Assembly: GCF_001278055.1 (NCBI RefSeq)
Contig: NZ_CP010802.1
Coordinates: 2,581,504-2,645,503, forward strand
Reading direction: 5' to 3'
DNA: 64,000 nucleotides
Source of the DNA: Desulfuromonas soudanensis
GTDB lineage: Bacteria > Desulfobacterota > Desulfuromonadia > Desulfuromonadales > WTL
Shown: one piece after another, positions 31,895 to 41,019 of the stretch
Layout of the letters: each line of letters begins with the position of its first letter
How positions within the stretch are numbered: the stretch's first letter is position 1
Translations under genes and position numbers: made by a program
Notes under the pieces: generated by a model
Seen by the model: only the letters and a program-made list of their open reading frames with translations
Told to the model about the DNA's origin: nothing
Database searches by the model: none

Positions 31895-31937
31895 AGAAAC
31901 GTCTCCGGAATTGCACATTACCCACAAAAGGGGCTTT

Positions 31938-32159
31938 ATGAAGCAAAAACCGGGCAAAGCTGTCGTCTGTCCCAACTGTTTCGGCACTGGAATACGGGAA
32001 GTGCTGGGCACCGCAACCTCCCGCAACATCGTTCACGACGATTCGGCTCCCCCTTCCCTCCACAACGGCAAAGCAGCGACCGACAAACGCAAGGAGCTGG
32101 TCAAGCTCTTCTGCATCCACTGCGGACATGAACTGACACCCAAGGGGGGGCGGGCCTGA
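31938..32159 (+). CDS. Small zinc-ribbon protein, unknown function
   Basis: A 73-residue protein starting at ATG 31938 behind an aaaagggg RBS; in-frame starts further upstream are less well placed. Two Cys pairs, CPNC near the N-terminus and CIHC near the C-terminus, would bind one zinc ion. The intervening segment is basic and polar (GTATSRNIVHDD, KAATDKRKELVK). The pattern resembles small zinc-ribbon proteins near ribosomal or envelope genes, but I cannot assign a function. It lies 37 bases upstream of the OmpA lipoprotein gene and probably shares its transcript. Confidence 0.65.
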   Translation: MKQKPGKAVVCPNCFGTGIREVLGTATSRNIVHDDSAPPSLHNGKAATDKRKELVKLFCIHCGHELTPKGGRA

Positions 32160-32196
32160 GGCCGCGTCCCCTTTTTCTCTCCCAAGGAGGTCTGTT

Positions 32197-33102
32197 GTGC
32201 GCCCACTCTTCGCCCTTGCCCTCTCCTTGACGACCCTCCTGGCTCTTGCCGGTTGCGTCAGCAAGGCGACGCACCAGCAAAAACTCTACGAACTCGACGA
32301 ACTCAGCGCCGCTTTCAACGCCCTGGAAAGCGATTATTCGCGGCTGCAGAAAATCAAGGAAGGACTCGAGGCCCACATCGGCGACCTCAATACCCGGTAC
32401 GGGGAGGCGATGGAGAGGTCTTCGGCCCTCCAGCAGGATCTCCTTCGCTGCCGAGCCGATGTCGGGCGCCTGGAGAAGGTCCTTTCGGCGCGCAGCGCCG
32501 AGGCCGGCGCCGCCATGAGCGAGATGCGCCAGGCCATCGACCGTCTCGAGGAAGAAAACCGCGACCTCGCCGGACAGGTCGAACTGGAGCGCATCGCCCG
32601 GGAGGCCCGCGTCGCGCAGATGAAGAGCACCTTCGACGAACTCGTCGACAAGATGGAAAACGAGATCGAACGGGGGGAGGTCACCATTTCCGAACTCCAG
32701 GGGCGACTCACCGTCAACATGGTGGAGCGGATCCTCTTCGACTCGGGGAAGGCCGAGGTCAAGACGGCCGGCCTCGAGGTCCTGCAGCGGGTCGGATCGA
32801 TCCTCAAGGGGGTTCAGGACAAGGACATTCGCGTCGAAGGGCATACGGACAACATCCCGATCAGCGCGGCCCTGGCCAAAACCTTCCCGACCAACTGGGA
32901 GCTCTCCACCGCCCGGGCCACCGACGTGGTGCATTTTCTTCAGGAGAAGGTGGGGATCGACGGGCAACGGATCTCCGCCTGCGGTTTCAGTCAGTATCAG
33001 CCCGTGGCCGACAACGCCACCGCCCAGGGGCGCGCCCAGAACCGGCGCATCCAGATCGTTCTGGTCCCGTCGGAAAAAACCGTCGTCGAACCCCTGAAAT
33101 AG
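32197..33102 (+). CDS. OmpA-domain lipoprotein with periplasmic coiled coil
   Basis: A 301-residue protein starting at GTG 32197 (aaggagg RBS six bases upstream). The signal ends in a lipobox (LALAGC, Cys20). A long coiled coil follows (about 30-175, repeated Leu/Glu/Arg heptads). The C-terminal OmpA domain (about 180-295) has FDSGKAEV, the peptidoglycan-binding signature VEGHTDNIPIS, NWELSTARATDVVHFL and GRAQNRRIQIVL. It is expected to tie the outer membrane to peptidoglycan, as Pal or YiaD-like proteins do. Confidence 0.9.
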   Translation: MRPLFALALSLTTLLALAGCVSKATHQQKLYELDELSAAFNALESDYSRLQKIKEGLEAHIGDLNTRYGEAMERSSALQQDLLRCRADVGRLEKVLSARSAEAGAAMSEMRQAIDRLEEENRDLAGQVELERIAREARVAQMKSTFDELVDKMENEIERGEVTISELQGRLTVNMVERILFDSGKAEVKTAGLEVLQRVGSILKGVQDKDIRVEGHTDNIPISAALAKTFPTNWELSTARATDVVHFLQEKVGIDGQRISACGFSQYQPVADNATAQGRAQNRRIQIVLVPSEKTVVEPLK

Positions 33103-33132
33103 CCGTTTTCCCCGCCTGCCTGGTCTCCCCGT

Positions 33133-33155
33133 CGCCGGCCCGCAAAGGGCCGGCG
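33133..33155 (+). terminator. Hairpin after the OmpA lipoprotein gene
   Basis: cgccggccc and gggccggcg form a perfect 9-bp stem with a five-base loop, 30 bases after the stop codon. A T run is missing, so termination efficiency is uncertain. Confidence 0.5.
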
Positions 33156-33267
33156 GCAGACAAAAATGCGGAACCCATCAAAATTACCTCTTTTTCTCCA
33201 TTTCCTGATAGAATCGACCTATTAATCCACTCGGCTATCCCCAAAGCGTAATCAGGAGTTTTTCCCG

Positions 33268-34248
33268 ATGGTAAGTCAACAAATACTGGTGGTCGATCAT
33301 GCCAAGGACCGCCGCGACCATCTGCGCCGCCTGTTGACCGACAGGGGGATCGAAACGCTGGAAGCTTCAAGCTGCGAGGAAGGGCTGGCGATCGTCGCTG
33401 CCGTCCCGGTGAACCTTGTCCTGACGGAGACCGAACTCCCGGCCAAAAGCGGCCTCTACCTGCTGAAGAAGATCAAGGAGCACCGCCCCGACGTCGAGGT
33501 GATCCTCATCACCCACAACGCCTCCTCCTACAACGTCCTCCAGGCCCTGCGCAACGGCGCCTACGACTTCATCGTCCGGCCCATCGATACCGGCGAAATC
33601 CTCTACAATGCCCTGGATCGCGTCTTCAGCCACATCCAGCTGCGCCATGACAATGCGGCGCTGATCGCCGAACTGGAAAAGAACAATCTCGCACTGACCC
33701 GCAATCTGAAAATGATGAAAGCCTTAAACGACTCCATCGAACGGCTGGCGACCGCCATCGACATCGAAGACCTCTTCATGGAACTTTTGACCTCGGCCGT
33801 CGATGAAGTCCAGGCCCGGCGGGGTTTTCTCGCCCTTTTCGACCGCGCCACCGGAAGGCTCGCCCTCAAGGTCAGCCAGGGAATCCCCATTGCCCTGTGC
33901 CGTCAGTACGCCGGCGGCCTCCCCGAGGGGTTGACGACCGAGATCGCCCGCCAGGGGAAACCGGTGCTGGTGGCCGGCAACCTCCCGGAGCATCTCGACG
34001 CCCTGGCCGGTTCCACGGAAAAAAACGGACTCCTCGAACTTCCCGGCCTGCTGGCGGCGCCGCTCCTCCTGAAAAAACGCGTGGTCGGTATAGTCGTCCT
34101 TTCCGGGCACGGCAGCAGCCAGCGTTTCGGCGAGCAGGAGCTTCACTTCCTGATCCAGCTCTCCCACCACGCCGCCCTGGCCCTGGAAAAGGCCGGGATC
34201 ATACACAATCTCAAACGCGGCAAAAGTCAGCCGTCCGCCGGCGCCTGA
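33268..34248 (+). CDS. Receiver-like/GAF protein with a degenerate phosphorylation site
   Basis: A 326-residue protein. The receiver-like domain (about 1-125) has the fold and the conserved Pro58 and Thr in LITHNAS. The phospho-acceptor position is Glu54 (LVLTETELP), one of the acidic pair is His11 (VVDHAKD), and the Lys of the KP pair is Arg (IVRPID). It therefore probably cannot be phosphorylated and may be constitutively in one state. A coiled linker (about 125-160) leads to a GAF domain (about 160-312) with the LELPGLLAAPLLLKKRVVGIVVLS core, here in part. No output domain follows. It probably acts as a signalling adaptor. Confidence 0.85.
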   Translation: MVSQQILVVDHAKDRRDHLRRLLTDRGIETLEASSCEEGLAIVAAVPVNLVLTETELPAKSGLYLLKKIKEHRPDVEVILITHNASSYNVLQALRNGAYDFIVRPIDTGEILYNALDRVFSHIQLRHDNAALIAELEKNNLALTRNLKMMKALNDSIERLATAIDIEDLFMELLTSAVDEVQARRGFLALFDRATGRLALKVSQGIPIALCRQYAGGLPEGLTTEIARQGKPVLVAGNLPEHLDALAGSTEKNGLLELPGLLAAPLLLKKRVVGIVVLSGHGSSQRFGEQELHFLIQLSHHAALALEKAGIIHNLKRGKSQPSAGA

Positions 34249-34276
34249 CCCCCCTTCCCGCAGTTTCTGCCCAGAC

Positions 34277-34320
34277 AAAAAGGCCACCACTCCGGTTTCG
34301 ATCCGGAGGGTGGCCTTTCT
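34277..34320. terminator. Bidirectional intrinsic terminator
   Basis: aggccacc-a-ctccgg and ccggag-ggtggcct pair over 14 bp with one bulged A, around a seven-base loop. T residues follow on the plus side (ttctttgttt) and an A run gives a T run on the minus side. It separates the converging REC-GAF gene and dxs. Confidence 0.88.
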
Positions 34321-34374
34321 TTGTTTCTGGCGGAACGGGGTGCAAAAGGAAAAGACGGGGAGCCTGTCGACAGG

Positions 34375-36273
34375 CTAGGAAGCGGCCGCCTTGCGCGACC
34401 CCGCCTCCCGACCGAGGGCGGCCCGGATGCGCCCGGCGATTCCGGCGGCATCGAGCCCGTAAAGAGCGCGCAACGCGCTCTGACTCCCCTGTTCGACAAA
34501 CCGGTCCGGCAGACCGATCATCAGCATGCGCGGCGCCACCCCCTCCTCGGCCAGCAGTTCCATGACCGCCGAACCGAATCCCCCCTGGAGAACGTTTTCT
34601 TCCACGGTGACGACAAAACCGCTGCGGCGCGCTTCGGCGGCGATCAGGTCCCGGTCGAGGGGCTTGATGAAAAGGGGATCGACCACCGTCAGAAAGAGGC
34701 CTTCCCCCTCCAGCGTCCGGGCGGCTTCCATGGCCGCGGCGACGGTGGTCCCGGCGGCAAAGATCACTCCGTCCTCCCCGTCGCGCAATTTTTCCCCGAT
34801 CCCCACCGGCAGCGGCTCCGCCGCTCCTTCAAGAAGAAGGCCGAGGGCGTCACCCCGGGGATAGCGATAGGCAAAGGGGCCGTCATAATCCACAGCCGTC
34901 GCCATCGCCCGACGCAAAACCGCCTCATCGCGGGGCGCCATAAAGACGAGATTGGGGATTGGGCGCAGAAAGGAGTAGTCAAAAACGCCGTGGTGAGTCG
35001 GACCGTCGGCGCCGACCAGTCCTCCCCGATCGAGGGCGAAGGTCACCGGAAGGTTCTGCAGGCAGACGTCATGCAGAACGTTGTCGAAGGCGCGCTGCAG
35101 AAAGGTCGAATAGATAGCGACGACGGGACGCATCCCCCGACAGGCCAGCCCGGCGGCAAAGGTCACGGCATGCTGCTCGGCGATGCCGACGTCGTAAAAA
35201 CGCCCGGGAAAGCGCTCGGCGAAAAGCTTGAGACCGGTCCCCTCGGCCATGGCGGCGGTGATCGCCACCACCCGTTCGTCCTTTTCGGCCAGCTCGACCA
35301 GGGTGCGCCCGAAGACGGCCGTGTAGCTGAGCCCCCCTTTCACGCCCAAAACCTGGCCGGTCGGGCGATCGAAGGGCCCGACGCCGTGAAAGAGGGCGGG
35401 GTTCTCCTCGGCCGGAGGATAGCCCTTCCCCTTTTTGGTCACGACGTGTATCAGGGTCGGTCCCCGGAGGCGGGAGACGTTCTGCAACGTTTCGATCAAC
35501 TCCTCGAGGCGGTGCCCGTCGATGGGGCCGACGTAGTTGAAACCGAAGGCCTCGAAGAGCATGCCGGGCGTCAGAAAGCTCTTCAGGGAATCCTCGGCCC
35601 GCCGGGCCAGATTGAGGAGGTCCTTGCCGAAGCGGGGGAGGTTGACGAGAAACTGCTCCGTCTCCTTTTTGAAGCGGACGACGAAATCGGAGGTCATTTT
35701 GCGGCTGAGAAAGGAGGAGAGCGCGCCGACGTTGGGTGAGATCGACATTTCGTTGTCGTTGAGGACGACGATCAGGTCCTTTTTAAGATGACCGGCCTGA
35801 TTGAGCCCTTCGAAGGCCAGGCCCGAAGTCAGGGACCCGTCGCCGATGACCGCCACCACCTTCTCCTTCCCTCCCAGGGTGTCGCGGGCGGCGGCCATCC
35901 CGAGGGCGGCGGAGATGGAGGTGCTGGAATGCCCGACATCGAAGGCGTCGTGGGGGCTCTCCTCCCGTTTGGGAAAGCCGCTGAGGCCGCCGAACTGACG
36001 CAGGGTAGCGAACCGGTCGAGGCGTCCGGTGAGCAGCTTGTGGGCGTAGGCCTGGTGACCGACATCCCAGACGATCTTGTCGACGGGGGTATCGAAAACC
36101 CTGTGGAGGGCAATGGTCAGTTCGACAACCCCCAGGGAACTCGCCAGATGACCGCCGGTTTGGGCGACCGTCTCGAGGATCGCCTCGCGGATTTCGCCCG
36201 CCAGCTCCTCGAGCTGGGAGAGGGTCAATCCCTTGAGATCGGCAGGCGAAGCGAGATTTTTCAGATAAATCAT
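34375..36273 (-). CDS. dxs: 1-deoxy-D-xylulose-5-phosphate synthase Dxs
   Basis: A 632-residue thiamine-diphosphate enzyme that condenses pyruvate and glyceraldehyde-3-phosphate, the first step of the MEP isoprenoid pathway. ATG 36273 gives the family start ([18 protein letters not shown]). Visible blocks are [18 protein letters not shown], the ThDP-binding [18 protein letters not shown] (block GDGSLTSG, about 150), [12 protein letters not shown], and the catalytic [19 protein letters not shown]. It lies 22 bases after ispA and is the last gene of the xseA-M23-xseB-ispA-dxs run. Confidence 0.96.
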   Translation of the reverse strand: MIYLKNLASPADLKGLTLSQLEELAGEIREAILETVAQTGGHLASSLGVVELTIALHRVFDTPVDKIVWDVGHQAYAHKLLTGRLDRFATLRQFGGLSGFPKREESPHDAFDVGHSSTSISAALGMAAARDTLGGKEKVVAVIGDGSLTSGLAFEGLNQAGHLKKDLIVVLNDNEMSISPNVGALSSFLSRKMTSDFVVRFKKETEQFLVNLPRFGKDLLNLARRAEDSLKSFLTPGMLFEAFGFNYVGPIDGHRLEELIETLQNVSRLRGPTLIHVVTKKGKGYPPAEENPALFHGVGPFDRPTGQVLGVKGGLSYTAVFGRTLVELAEKDERVVAITAAMAEGTGLKLFAERFPGRFYDVGIAEQHAVTFAAGLACRGMRPVVAIYSTFLQRAFDNVLHDVCLQNLPVTFALDRGGLVGADGPTHHGVFDYSFLRPIPNLVFMAPRDEAVLRRAMATAVDYDGPFAYRYPRGDALGLLLEGAAEPLPVGIGEKLRDGEDGVIFAAGTTVAAAMEAARTLEGEGLFLTVVDPLFIKPLDRDLIAAEARRSGFVVTVEENVLQGGFGSAVMELLAEEGVAPRMLMIGLPDRFVEQGSQSALRALYGLDAAGIAGRIRAALGREAGSRKAAAS

Positions 36274-36295
36274 GGGTGAACGATCCTTTGTCCCT

Positions 36296-37186
36296 TTAGG
36301 AGGAGCGGTCGACGATATAGTGGGCGATGCGCCGCAGGGGCTCGGCGCCTTCGCCCAGCGGGGCGAGGGCCGCCACGGCCAGATCGCGCAGCTCGCGGGC
36401 CCGGAGCCGGGCTCCTTCGAGGCCGAGAAGAGCGACGTAGGTCGCCTTCCCCCGGGCCAGGTCACTCCCCACGTCCTTGCCGAGAACCTCCTGGTCGCCG
36501 ACGACGTCGAGGATGTCGTCGGTCAGCTGGAAGGCGAGGCCGGAGGCCTCGCCGTAACGGGTCAGCGCCGCCAGGGCCGCTTCACTCCCGCCGCCGAGGA
36601 GGGCGCCGGTCTGAATCGACGCCAGGATCAGCGCCCCGGTCTTGTGGGTGTGGATGTATTCGAGGGTCGGCAGGTCGACCTCCGTCCCCTCCGATTCCAT
36701 GTCGACCACCTGGCCGGCGACCATCCCCAGAGAACCGGCGCAACGACCGATGAGGTGGATGACCCGGAGCAGGGTTTCGGCGGGAACCCCGCGGTTGGAC
36801 TCGGGGTTGCTCAGCAGGATAAAGGCCTCGGTGAGGAGGGCGTCGCCGGCGAGAATGGCGTTTGCCTCCCCGAACACCCTGTGGTTGGTCGGCCGGCCGC
36901 GGCGAAAGTCGTCATCGTCCATCGCCGGCAGGTCATCGTGAATCAGGGAATAGGCATGCACCATCTCCATGGCGCAGGCGGCGGGAAGAACCTTCGCCAC
37001 GTCCCCGCCCACAGCCTCGCAGGCGGCGATCATCAGGATCGGCCGGATCCGCTTCCCACCGGCGAAGACCGAATAGCGCATCGCCTTGTGCAGCGACGCC
37101 GGAAGGGTGTCTTCCTTCGGCAGACAGGCGTCGAGAAGCCGGTCGACGCGCGACAGACGCTCTTCAAAATAGTTTTTCAGATCCAT
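36296..37186 (-). CDS. ispA: Polyprenyl (farnesyl/geranyl) diphosphate synthase IspA
   Basis: A 296-residue prenyltransferase that extends dimethylallyl diphosphate with isopentenyl diphosphate. The first Asp-rich motif is [20 protein letters not shown] and the second is [22 protein letters not shown] at about residue 44 binds substrate. The length and FARM insertion (DDxxxxD) fit the bacterial FPP synthase type. It sits between xseB (11 bases upstream) and dxs, the classic xseB-ispA-dxs order. Confidence 0.95.
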   Translation of the reverse strand: MDLKNYFEERLSRVDRLLDACLPKEDTLPASLHKAMRYSVFAGGKRIRPILMIAACEAVGGDVAKVLPAACAMEMVHAYSLIHDDLPAMDDDDFRRGRPTNHRVFGEANAILAGDALLTEAFILLSNPESNRGVPAETLLRVIHLIGRCAGSLGMVAGQVVDMESEGTEVDLPTLEYIHTHKTGALILASIQTGALLGGGSEAALAALTRYGEASGLAFQLTDDILDVVGDQEVLGKDVGSDLARGKATYVALLGLEGARLRARELRDLAVAALAPLGEGAEPLRRIAHYIVDRSS

Positions 37187-37197
37187 GCCGCTCCCTG

Positions 37198-37425
37198 CTA
37201 AACCCCGTCAAGAGGTTCTTCATGCAGTCTCCCGTCCTGATCCTTGAGAAGCTGCTCGACACGAAATTCGACGCCCTTGAGGAGCTTCTGGCAGGAGGCG
37301 GCGCTCTTGACCCCCCGCTCGAAGCAGGTCAGGGACTCCTCGAGGGAGAGCTCGCCGCTTTCGAGGCGTGCCACCGCGTCCTCCAGGTCCCGCAGGACGA
37401 TTTCGAACGATTCTTTTTTTGCCAT
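37198..37425 (-). CDS. xseB: Exodeoxyribonuclease VII small subunit XseB
   Basis: A 75-residue helical protein with the family pattern FEIVLRDLEDAVARLESGELSLEESL (block LESGELSLEESL) followed by FERGVKSAASCQKLL. Several copies bind each XseA large subunit to form exonuclease VII, which degrades single-stranded DNA. The gene lies between the M23 peptidase gene and ispA. Confidence 0.95.
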   Translation of the reverse strand: MAKKESFEIVLRDLEDAVARLESGELSLEESLTCFERGVKSAASCQKLLKGVEFRVEQLLKDQDGRLHEEPLDGV

Positions 37426-37479
37426 TGCCGGTCCTTTACTTGGATGTTGCTCAGATTATTGCCCCCCGGAAGGGGTGAG

Positions 37480-38334
37480 TCAAGGCTTTTCCCCGAGGGG
37501 GAGGTCGACCAGGGAGAGGGGATCGACCCGGGCTCCCCGCAGCTTTACCCCCCAGTGAAGGTGGGGCCCCGTGGAACGCCCGCTGCTGCCGACCCGACCG
37601 AGGAGCGCCGACCGGGACAGCCGGTCTCCCGGGCGGCAGAGGATTTCTTCGAGATGGGCATAGAGGGAAAAGAGCCCCTCGCCGTGGTCGAGAACCACCG
37701 TGCGACCGGTGTAGTAAAGATCGCCGACAAAAGCCACCTGGGCTGCGGCAGGCGCCCGGACGGCCGTCCCCCGCGGGCTGCGGAAATCGACCCCCCCATG
37801 GGGGGACCTCGGCTCGCCGTTGAGAATGCGGCGCACCCCGAAGGGGCTGCCGAGAGGGTCGAATACGGGGAGGAGAAACGCCTCGGGGAGAAACCCAGGA
37901 CGCGTGCCGGCAAAGAGTTCGGCCAGCAGCCGGCTCTCCTCCCTGATCCGTTGCCGGGTGGCCGGATTTCGGGGTGTGACCATCTCCGGCGGGAGGGTCA
38001 GGCGCTCTTCCGGCCGCCGGATCCGCTGCACCCGGAGGGTGACCTCGGCAATATCAGTGCGCCCCCGGCGGTCGGTGAGAGCAACGACAACGGGGAAATC
38101 CCCCGGCTCCGCCTCCAGGTCGACGCCGACAACGGCCGTGGCTCCGTCGGCACCGGGAGTCAGATAAAAGCTCTGGCCGTTGAAACGGCCGACGGCGACC
38201 GCCGGCGGTTCCCCCTCCCAGCGCAACAGAGCCGCACCGCCTGCGGCAATGACCGCAGGGGTCACCGACAATCCGGCAGCAGGAGCTTCCCCGCAGAAGA
38301 GGAGGAGCAGCAGAAGGGACAGGCCGAGTTTCAT
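37480..38334 (-). CDS. M23-family metallopeptidase (LytM-like), secreted
   Basis: A 284-residue protein with a signal peptide (hydrophobic LGLSLLLLLLFCGEAPAAG, in part). A beta-rich N-terminal region (about 20-120) is followed by the LytM peptidase domain (about 160-275). Zn ligands are visible in SPHGGVDFRSPRG (His and Asp), and in the HLHWG motif near the C-terminus. Most ligands are intact, so it could be an active peptidoglycan endopeptidase. Its ATG overlaps the xseA stop by four bases, and a gap of 54 bases precedes xseB. Confidence 0.88.
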   Translation of the reverse strand: MKLGLSLLLLLLFCGEAPAAGLSVTPAVIAAGGAALLRWEGEPPAVAVGRFNGQSFYLTPGADGATAVVGVDLEAEPGDFPVVVALTDRRGRTDIAEVTLRVQRIRRPEERLTLPPEMVTPRNPATRQRIREESRLLAELFAGTRPGFLPEAFLLPVFDPLGSPFGVRRILNGEPRSPHGGVDFRSPRGTAVRAPAAAQVAFVGDLYYTGRTVVLDHGEGLFSLYAHLEEILCRPGDRLSRSALLGRVGSSGRSTGPHLHWGVKLRGARVDPLSLVDLPLGEKP

Positions 38335-39521
38335 CCCTTCTCCTCCACCCGGGCGCCGACCTCACCCCGGGCGAAGCGGATCCGCAGCCGGTCGCCGACG
38401 GAAAGGGCGGCGGCGTCCCGCACCGCCCGGCCGTCCTTTTCGACGATGGCATACCCCCTCGCCAGGGTGCGCAGCGGCGAAAAAGCGTCGAGCTTTCCGG
38501 AAAGAGTGCCGACCTCCCTCTTCGCCTCAAGAAGGATGGCGTCCATCCCCTGCTTCATACGCCGTTCGAGGGCTTCGTAGCGCTGACGCGACAGGGCCTG
38601 CTCCCCCCGGGGGGACCGGAGGCGACGGTTCAACCCCGCAACCCGCTCCCGAAGGAGTTCGAGGCGCCCGCGCATCTGGGCCGCCAGGCGCAACACCAGA
38701 TGGTCCAGGTGCCCCTCCAGTTCAAGGCGGCTTCGGGCCACCAGTTCGGCGGCGGCACTCGGCGTCGCCGCCCGCAGGTCGGCGACGAAGTCGGATATGG
38801 TGAAATCGACCTCATGTCCGACGGCGGAGATCACCGGAATCCTTGAGGCATGGATGGCCCGGGCGACGATCTCCTCGTTGAAGGCCCAGAGGTCCTCGAG
38901 AGACCCCCCTCCCCGACCGACGATGAGGACATCGGCGCCTCCGTGGCGGTTGAGATCGGCGATGGCCGCGGCGATTTCCGCCGCCGCCCCTTCCCCCTGC
39001 ACCCGCACCGGACGGAGCAGGACCCTCACCCCGGCGGCCCGGCGCTGCAGGACATGGAGGATGTCGTGAATGGCGGCACCGGTGGCGGAGGTCACCACCC
39101 CGATGGTGACTGGAAAGGGGGGGAGAGGGCGCTTCCTCCCGGCATCGAAGAGCCCCTCGGCGGCGAGCCTGGCCTTGAGCTGCTCGAAGGCCAGCTGCAG
39201 GGAGCCGACCCCGCGGGGCTCGAGGCTCTCCACCACCAGCTGCAGTTCCCCCCGCTGGGTGTACAGGGAGACCCGGCCGCTGCAGACCACGCTCATCCCG
39301 TCTTCGGGGCGAAAGGGGAGGAGACGCAGATGGGAACGGAACATGACGGCGCGAATCTGGCTGGAGGCATCCTTGAGGGAGAAGTAGGCATGCCCCGAGG
39401 CGGGGGTGGAATAGTTGGAGAGTTCCCCCTCGACCCAGACCTGGACGAAATTGTCCTCGACCAGCTCCTTGAGGAGGGCATTGAGCCTGGAGACGGTCAG
39501 GATGCGGTTTGGTTCGGCCAT
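38331..39521 (-). CDS. xseA: Exodeoxyribonuclease VII large subunit XseA
   Basis: A 396-residue protein with an N-terminal OB-fold (about 1-100, FVQVWVEGELSNYSTPASGHAYFSLKD in part) and the XseA catalytic core. Conserved blocks are IGVVTSATGAAIHDIL, DVLIVGRGGGSLEDLWAFNEE and PVISAVGHEVDFTISDFVADLRAATPSAAAE (short forms GRGGGSLEDLW and GHEVDFTISDFVAD). A coiled-coil C-terminal part follows. It is the first gene in its transcript, divergent from the ParA-like gene. Confidence 0.95.
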   Translation of the reverse strand: MAEPNRILTVSRLNALLKELVEDNFVQVWVEGELSNYSTPASGHAYFSLKDASSQIRAVMFRSHLRLLPFRPEDGMSVVCSGRVSLYTQRGELQLVVESLEPRGVGSLQLAFEQLKARLAAEGLFDAGRKRPLPPFPVTIGVVTSATGAAIHDILHVLQRRAAGVRVLLRPVRVQGEGAAAEIAAAIADLNRHGGADVLIVGRGGGSLEDLWAFNEEIVARAIHASRIPVISAVGHEVDFTISDFVADLRAATPSAAAELVARSRLELEGHLDHLVLRLAAQMRGRLELLRERVAGLNRRLRSPRGEQALSRQRYEALERRMKQGMDAILLEAKREVGTLSGKLDAFSPLRTLARGYAIVEKDGRAVRDAAALSVGDRLRIRFARGEVGARVEEKG

Positions 39522-39551
39522 GGGGTCACCACCATATCTTGGGGTTTAAAA

Positions 39552-39580
39552 TTGACAAATCGGGGCAATTCCCCTATATA
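39552..39580 (+). promoter_or_regulatory. Near-consensus sigma-70 promoter with an internal palindrome
   Basis: TTGACA (39552-39557) and TATATA (39575-39580) are spaced by exactly 17 bp. Within the spacer, gggg-caatt-cccc (39562-39574) forms a symmetric element that could be an operator. It drives the ParA-like gene at 39612. Confidence 0.8.
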
Positions 39581-39611
39581 TGGTAAATTCACCTGAGCCA
39601 AAGGATCTTTC

Positions 39612-41009
39612 ATGGCACATCCGTACGTGGTTACTATTTCCAGCGAAAAAGGGGGGGTGGGCAAGACGACCCTGGCCACCAATCTGGCCATCTACCTCAA
39701 GGCCCTCAATGAGGAGCTGCCGGTCACGCTTCTGAGCTTCGACAACCACTTTACCGTCGACCGGATGTTCCGCATCGGTCGTACCCAGGGGCGCGGCGAC
39801 GTCGCCGACCTGATGAACGGTCGCGCCGCCGAGGAAATAATCGAAATCGGCCAGTACGGAGTTCAGTTCATCCCCTCGAGCAAAAATCTCCACCAGATCC
39901 GCGACCGGATCAAAAACTCCGACGTCCTGGCCCGGGTCCTGGCCGCCTCGGCGCTGGAAGGGATCGTCATCATCGACACCCGCCCCGACCTCGACGTCTA
40001 CACCCAAAACGCCCTCTTTGCCGCCGACCGGGTGATCGTCCCGGTAAAGGACGCGCCGTCCCTGGAGAACTGCCGCAACCTCTACGACTTTTTCGACAGC
40101 CAGCAGCTCTCGCGGCGGCCGTTGCGCATCCTCCCCTGCCTGGTCGATACCCGCATCCGTTTTGACGGCCCCTTCAAGGATACCTATCAGCTTCTCAAGG
40201 GGTACGCCATCAACCGGGGATATCGCTGCATGGAGGGGTTCGTGGCCAAGAGTCCCAAGGTCGAATCCCTGAGCACCAACCCCGAGGGTAAGATCTACCC
40301 TGTGCTCACCCACGGCCGGGGAACCGACGTCCATGTCCAGTTCACCCATCTCGCCCGGCAGATCTACCTGGAGGTCATCAAGGAGCCGGAGAGGCGCCTG
40401 GGCCAGGTTCAAAGGGAAGAAGAGCAGGCCGTAACCTGCCGCAGCGACGCCTTCGTCGCCCGGCGGCTGCGGCTTGAGTCCGACTGCCCGCTCTGCGGCA
40501 AACAACTGGTCGAAGCGCAGGGAATCATCAACGCCGGCTATTACTGGGAAACCTCCGACCAGGCCCTCTGCGGCTACCTGGACGATGAATGCTTCTCCGA
40601 GGCGGTCTTTCGCCATTTCTACCGTTCAAAGCGTGAGATCGGCACCACGGACCCGCTGCGGGAGCTGTTTCGTGAATCGGCCCAGCGATCCTACTTTGTC
40701 CTGCGCCGGGGGGCGAGTACGGTCAATTTCCACCGCCAGCAGCTCGCCTTTTACCGCTTCGACGAAGAGGGGCTCGAGGTGTCCTGCAAGATCATCGATC
40801 TCAAGGACCTCGAATCCTCTCCGGGGGTGGCGAAACAGGGGCTCACCGCCCTGCTGGCCCGCACCCTGATCGAAGGCGATGGGCTTCTCGGCGATCGTTT
40901 TCTCCTGATCCGCCGCGTCGGCTCGGACCTCCCCGAAGAAATCCTCTATGACGATCTGCACCAACCGTTTCTCGGCGCCGCCGTCCGCATCGCGTCCCAG
41001 TTGCCCTGA
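39612..41009 (+). CDS. ParA/MinD-type ATPase with a Cys-rich C-terminal extension
   Basis: A 465-residue protein. The deviant Walker A motif SEKGGVGKTT (residues 11-20) and the Walker B-like IVIIDTRPDLD (118-128) identify a ParA/MinD-family ATPase (about 1-260). It then extends by about 200 residues, unlike ordinary ParA. The extension carries CPLC (292-295) and a C-x6-C pair (Cys320, Cys327), a possible zinc finger, and then a C-terminal domain I do not recognise. No parB or chromosome-partition partner is adjacent. It is preceded by a near-consensus promoter. A role in positioning some cellular machine is possible, and the pilus-like locus is 3 kb away. ATPase family assignment is sure; function is unknown. 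Confidence 0.85.
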   Translation: MAHPYVVTISSEKGGVGKTTLATNLAIYLKALNEELPVTLLSFDNHFTVDRMFRIGRTQGRGDVADLMNGRAAEEIIEIGQYGVQFIPSSKNLHQIRDRIKNSDVLARVLAASALEGIVIIDTRPDLDVYTQNALFAADRVIVPVKDAPSLENCRNLYDFFDSQQLSRRPLRILPCLVDTRIRFDGPFKDTYQLLKGYAINRGYRCMEGFVAKSPKVESLSTNPEGKIYPVLTHGRGTDVHVQFTHLARQIYLEVIKEPERRLGQVQREEEQAVTCRSDAFVARRLRLESDCPLCGKQLVEAQGIINAGYYWETSDQALCGYLDDECFSEAVFRHFYRSKREIGTTDPLRELFRESAQRSYFVLRRGASTVNFHRQQLAFYRFDEEGLEVSCKIIDLKDLESSPGVAKQGLTALLARTLIEGDGLLGDRFLLIRRVGSDLPEEILYDDLHQPFLGAAVRIASQLP

Positions 41010-41019
41010 GCCTTCTCCT

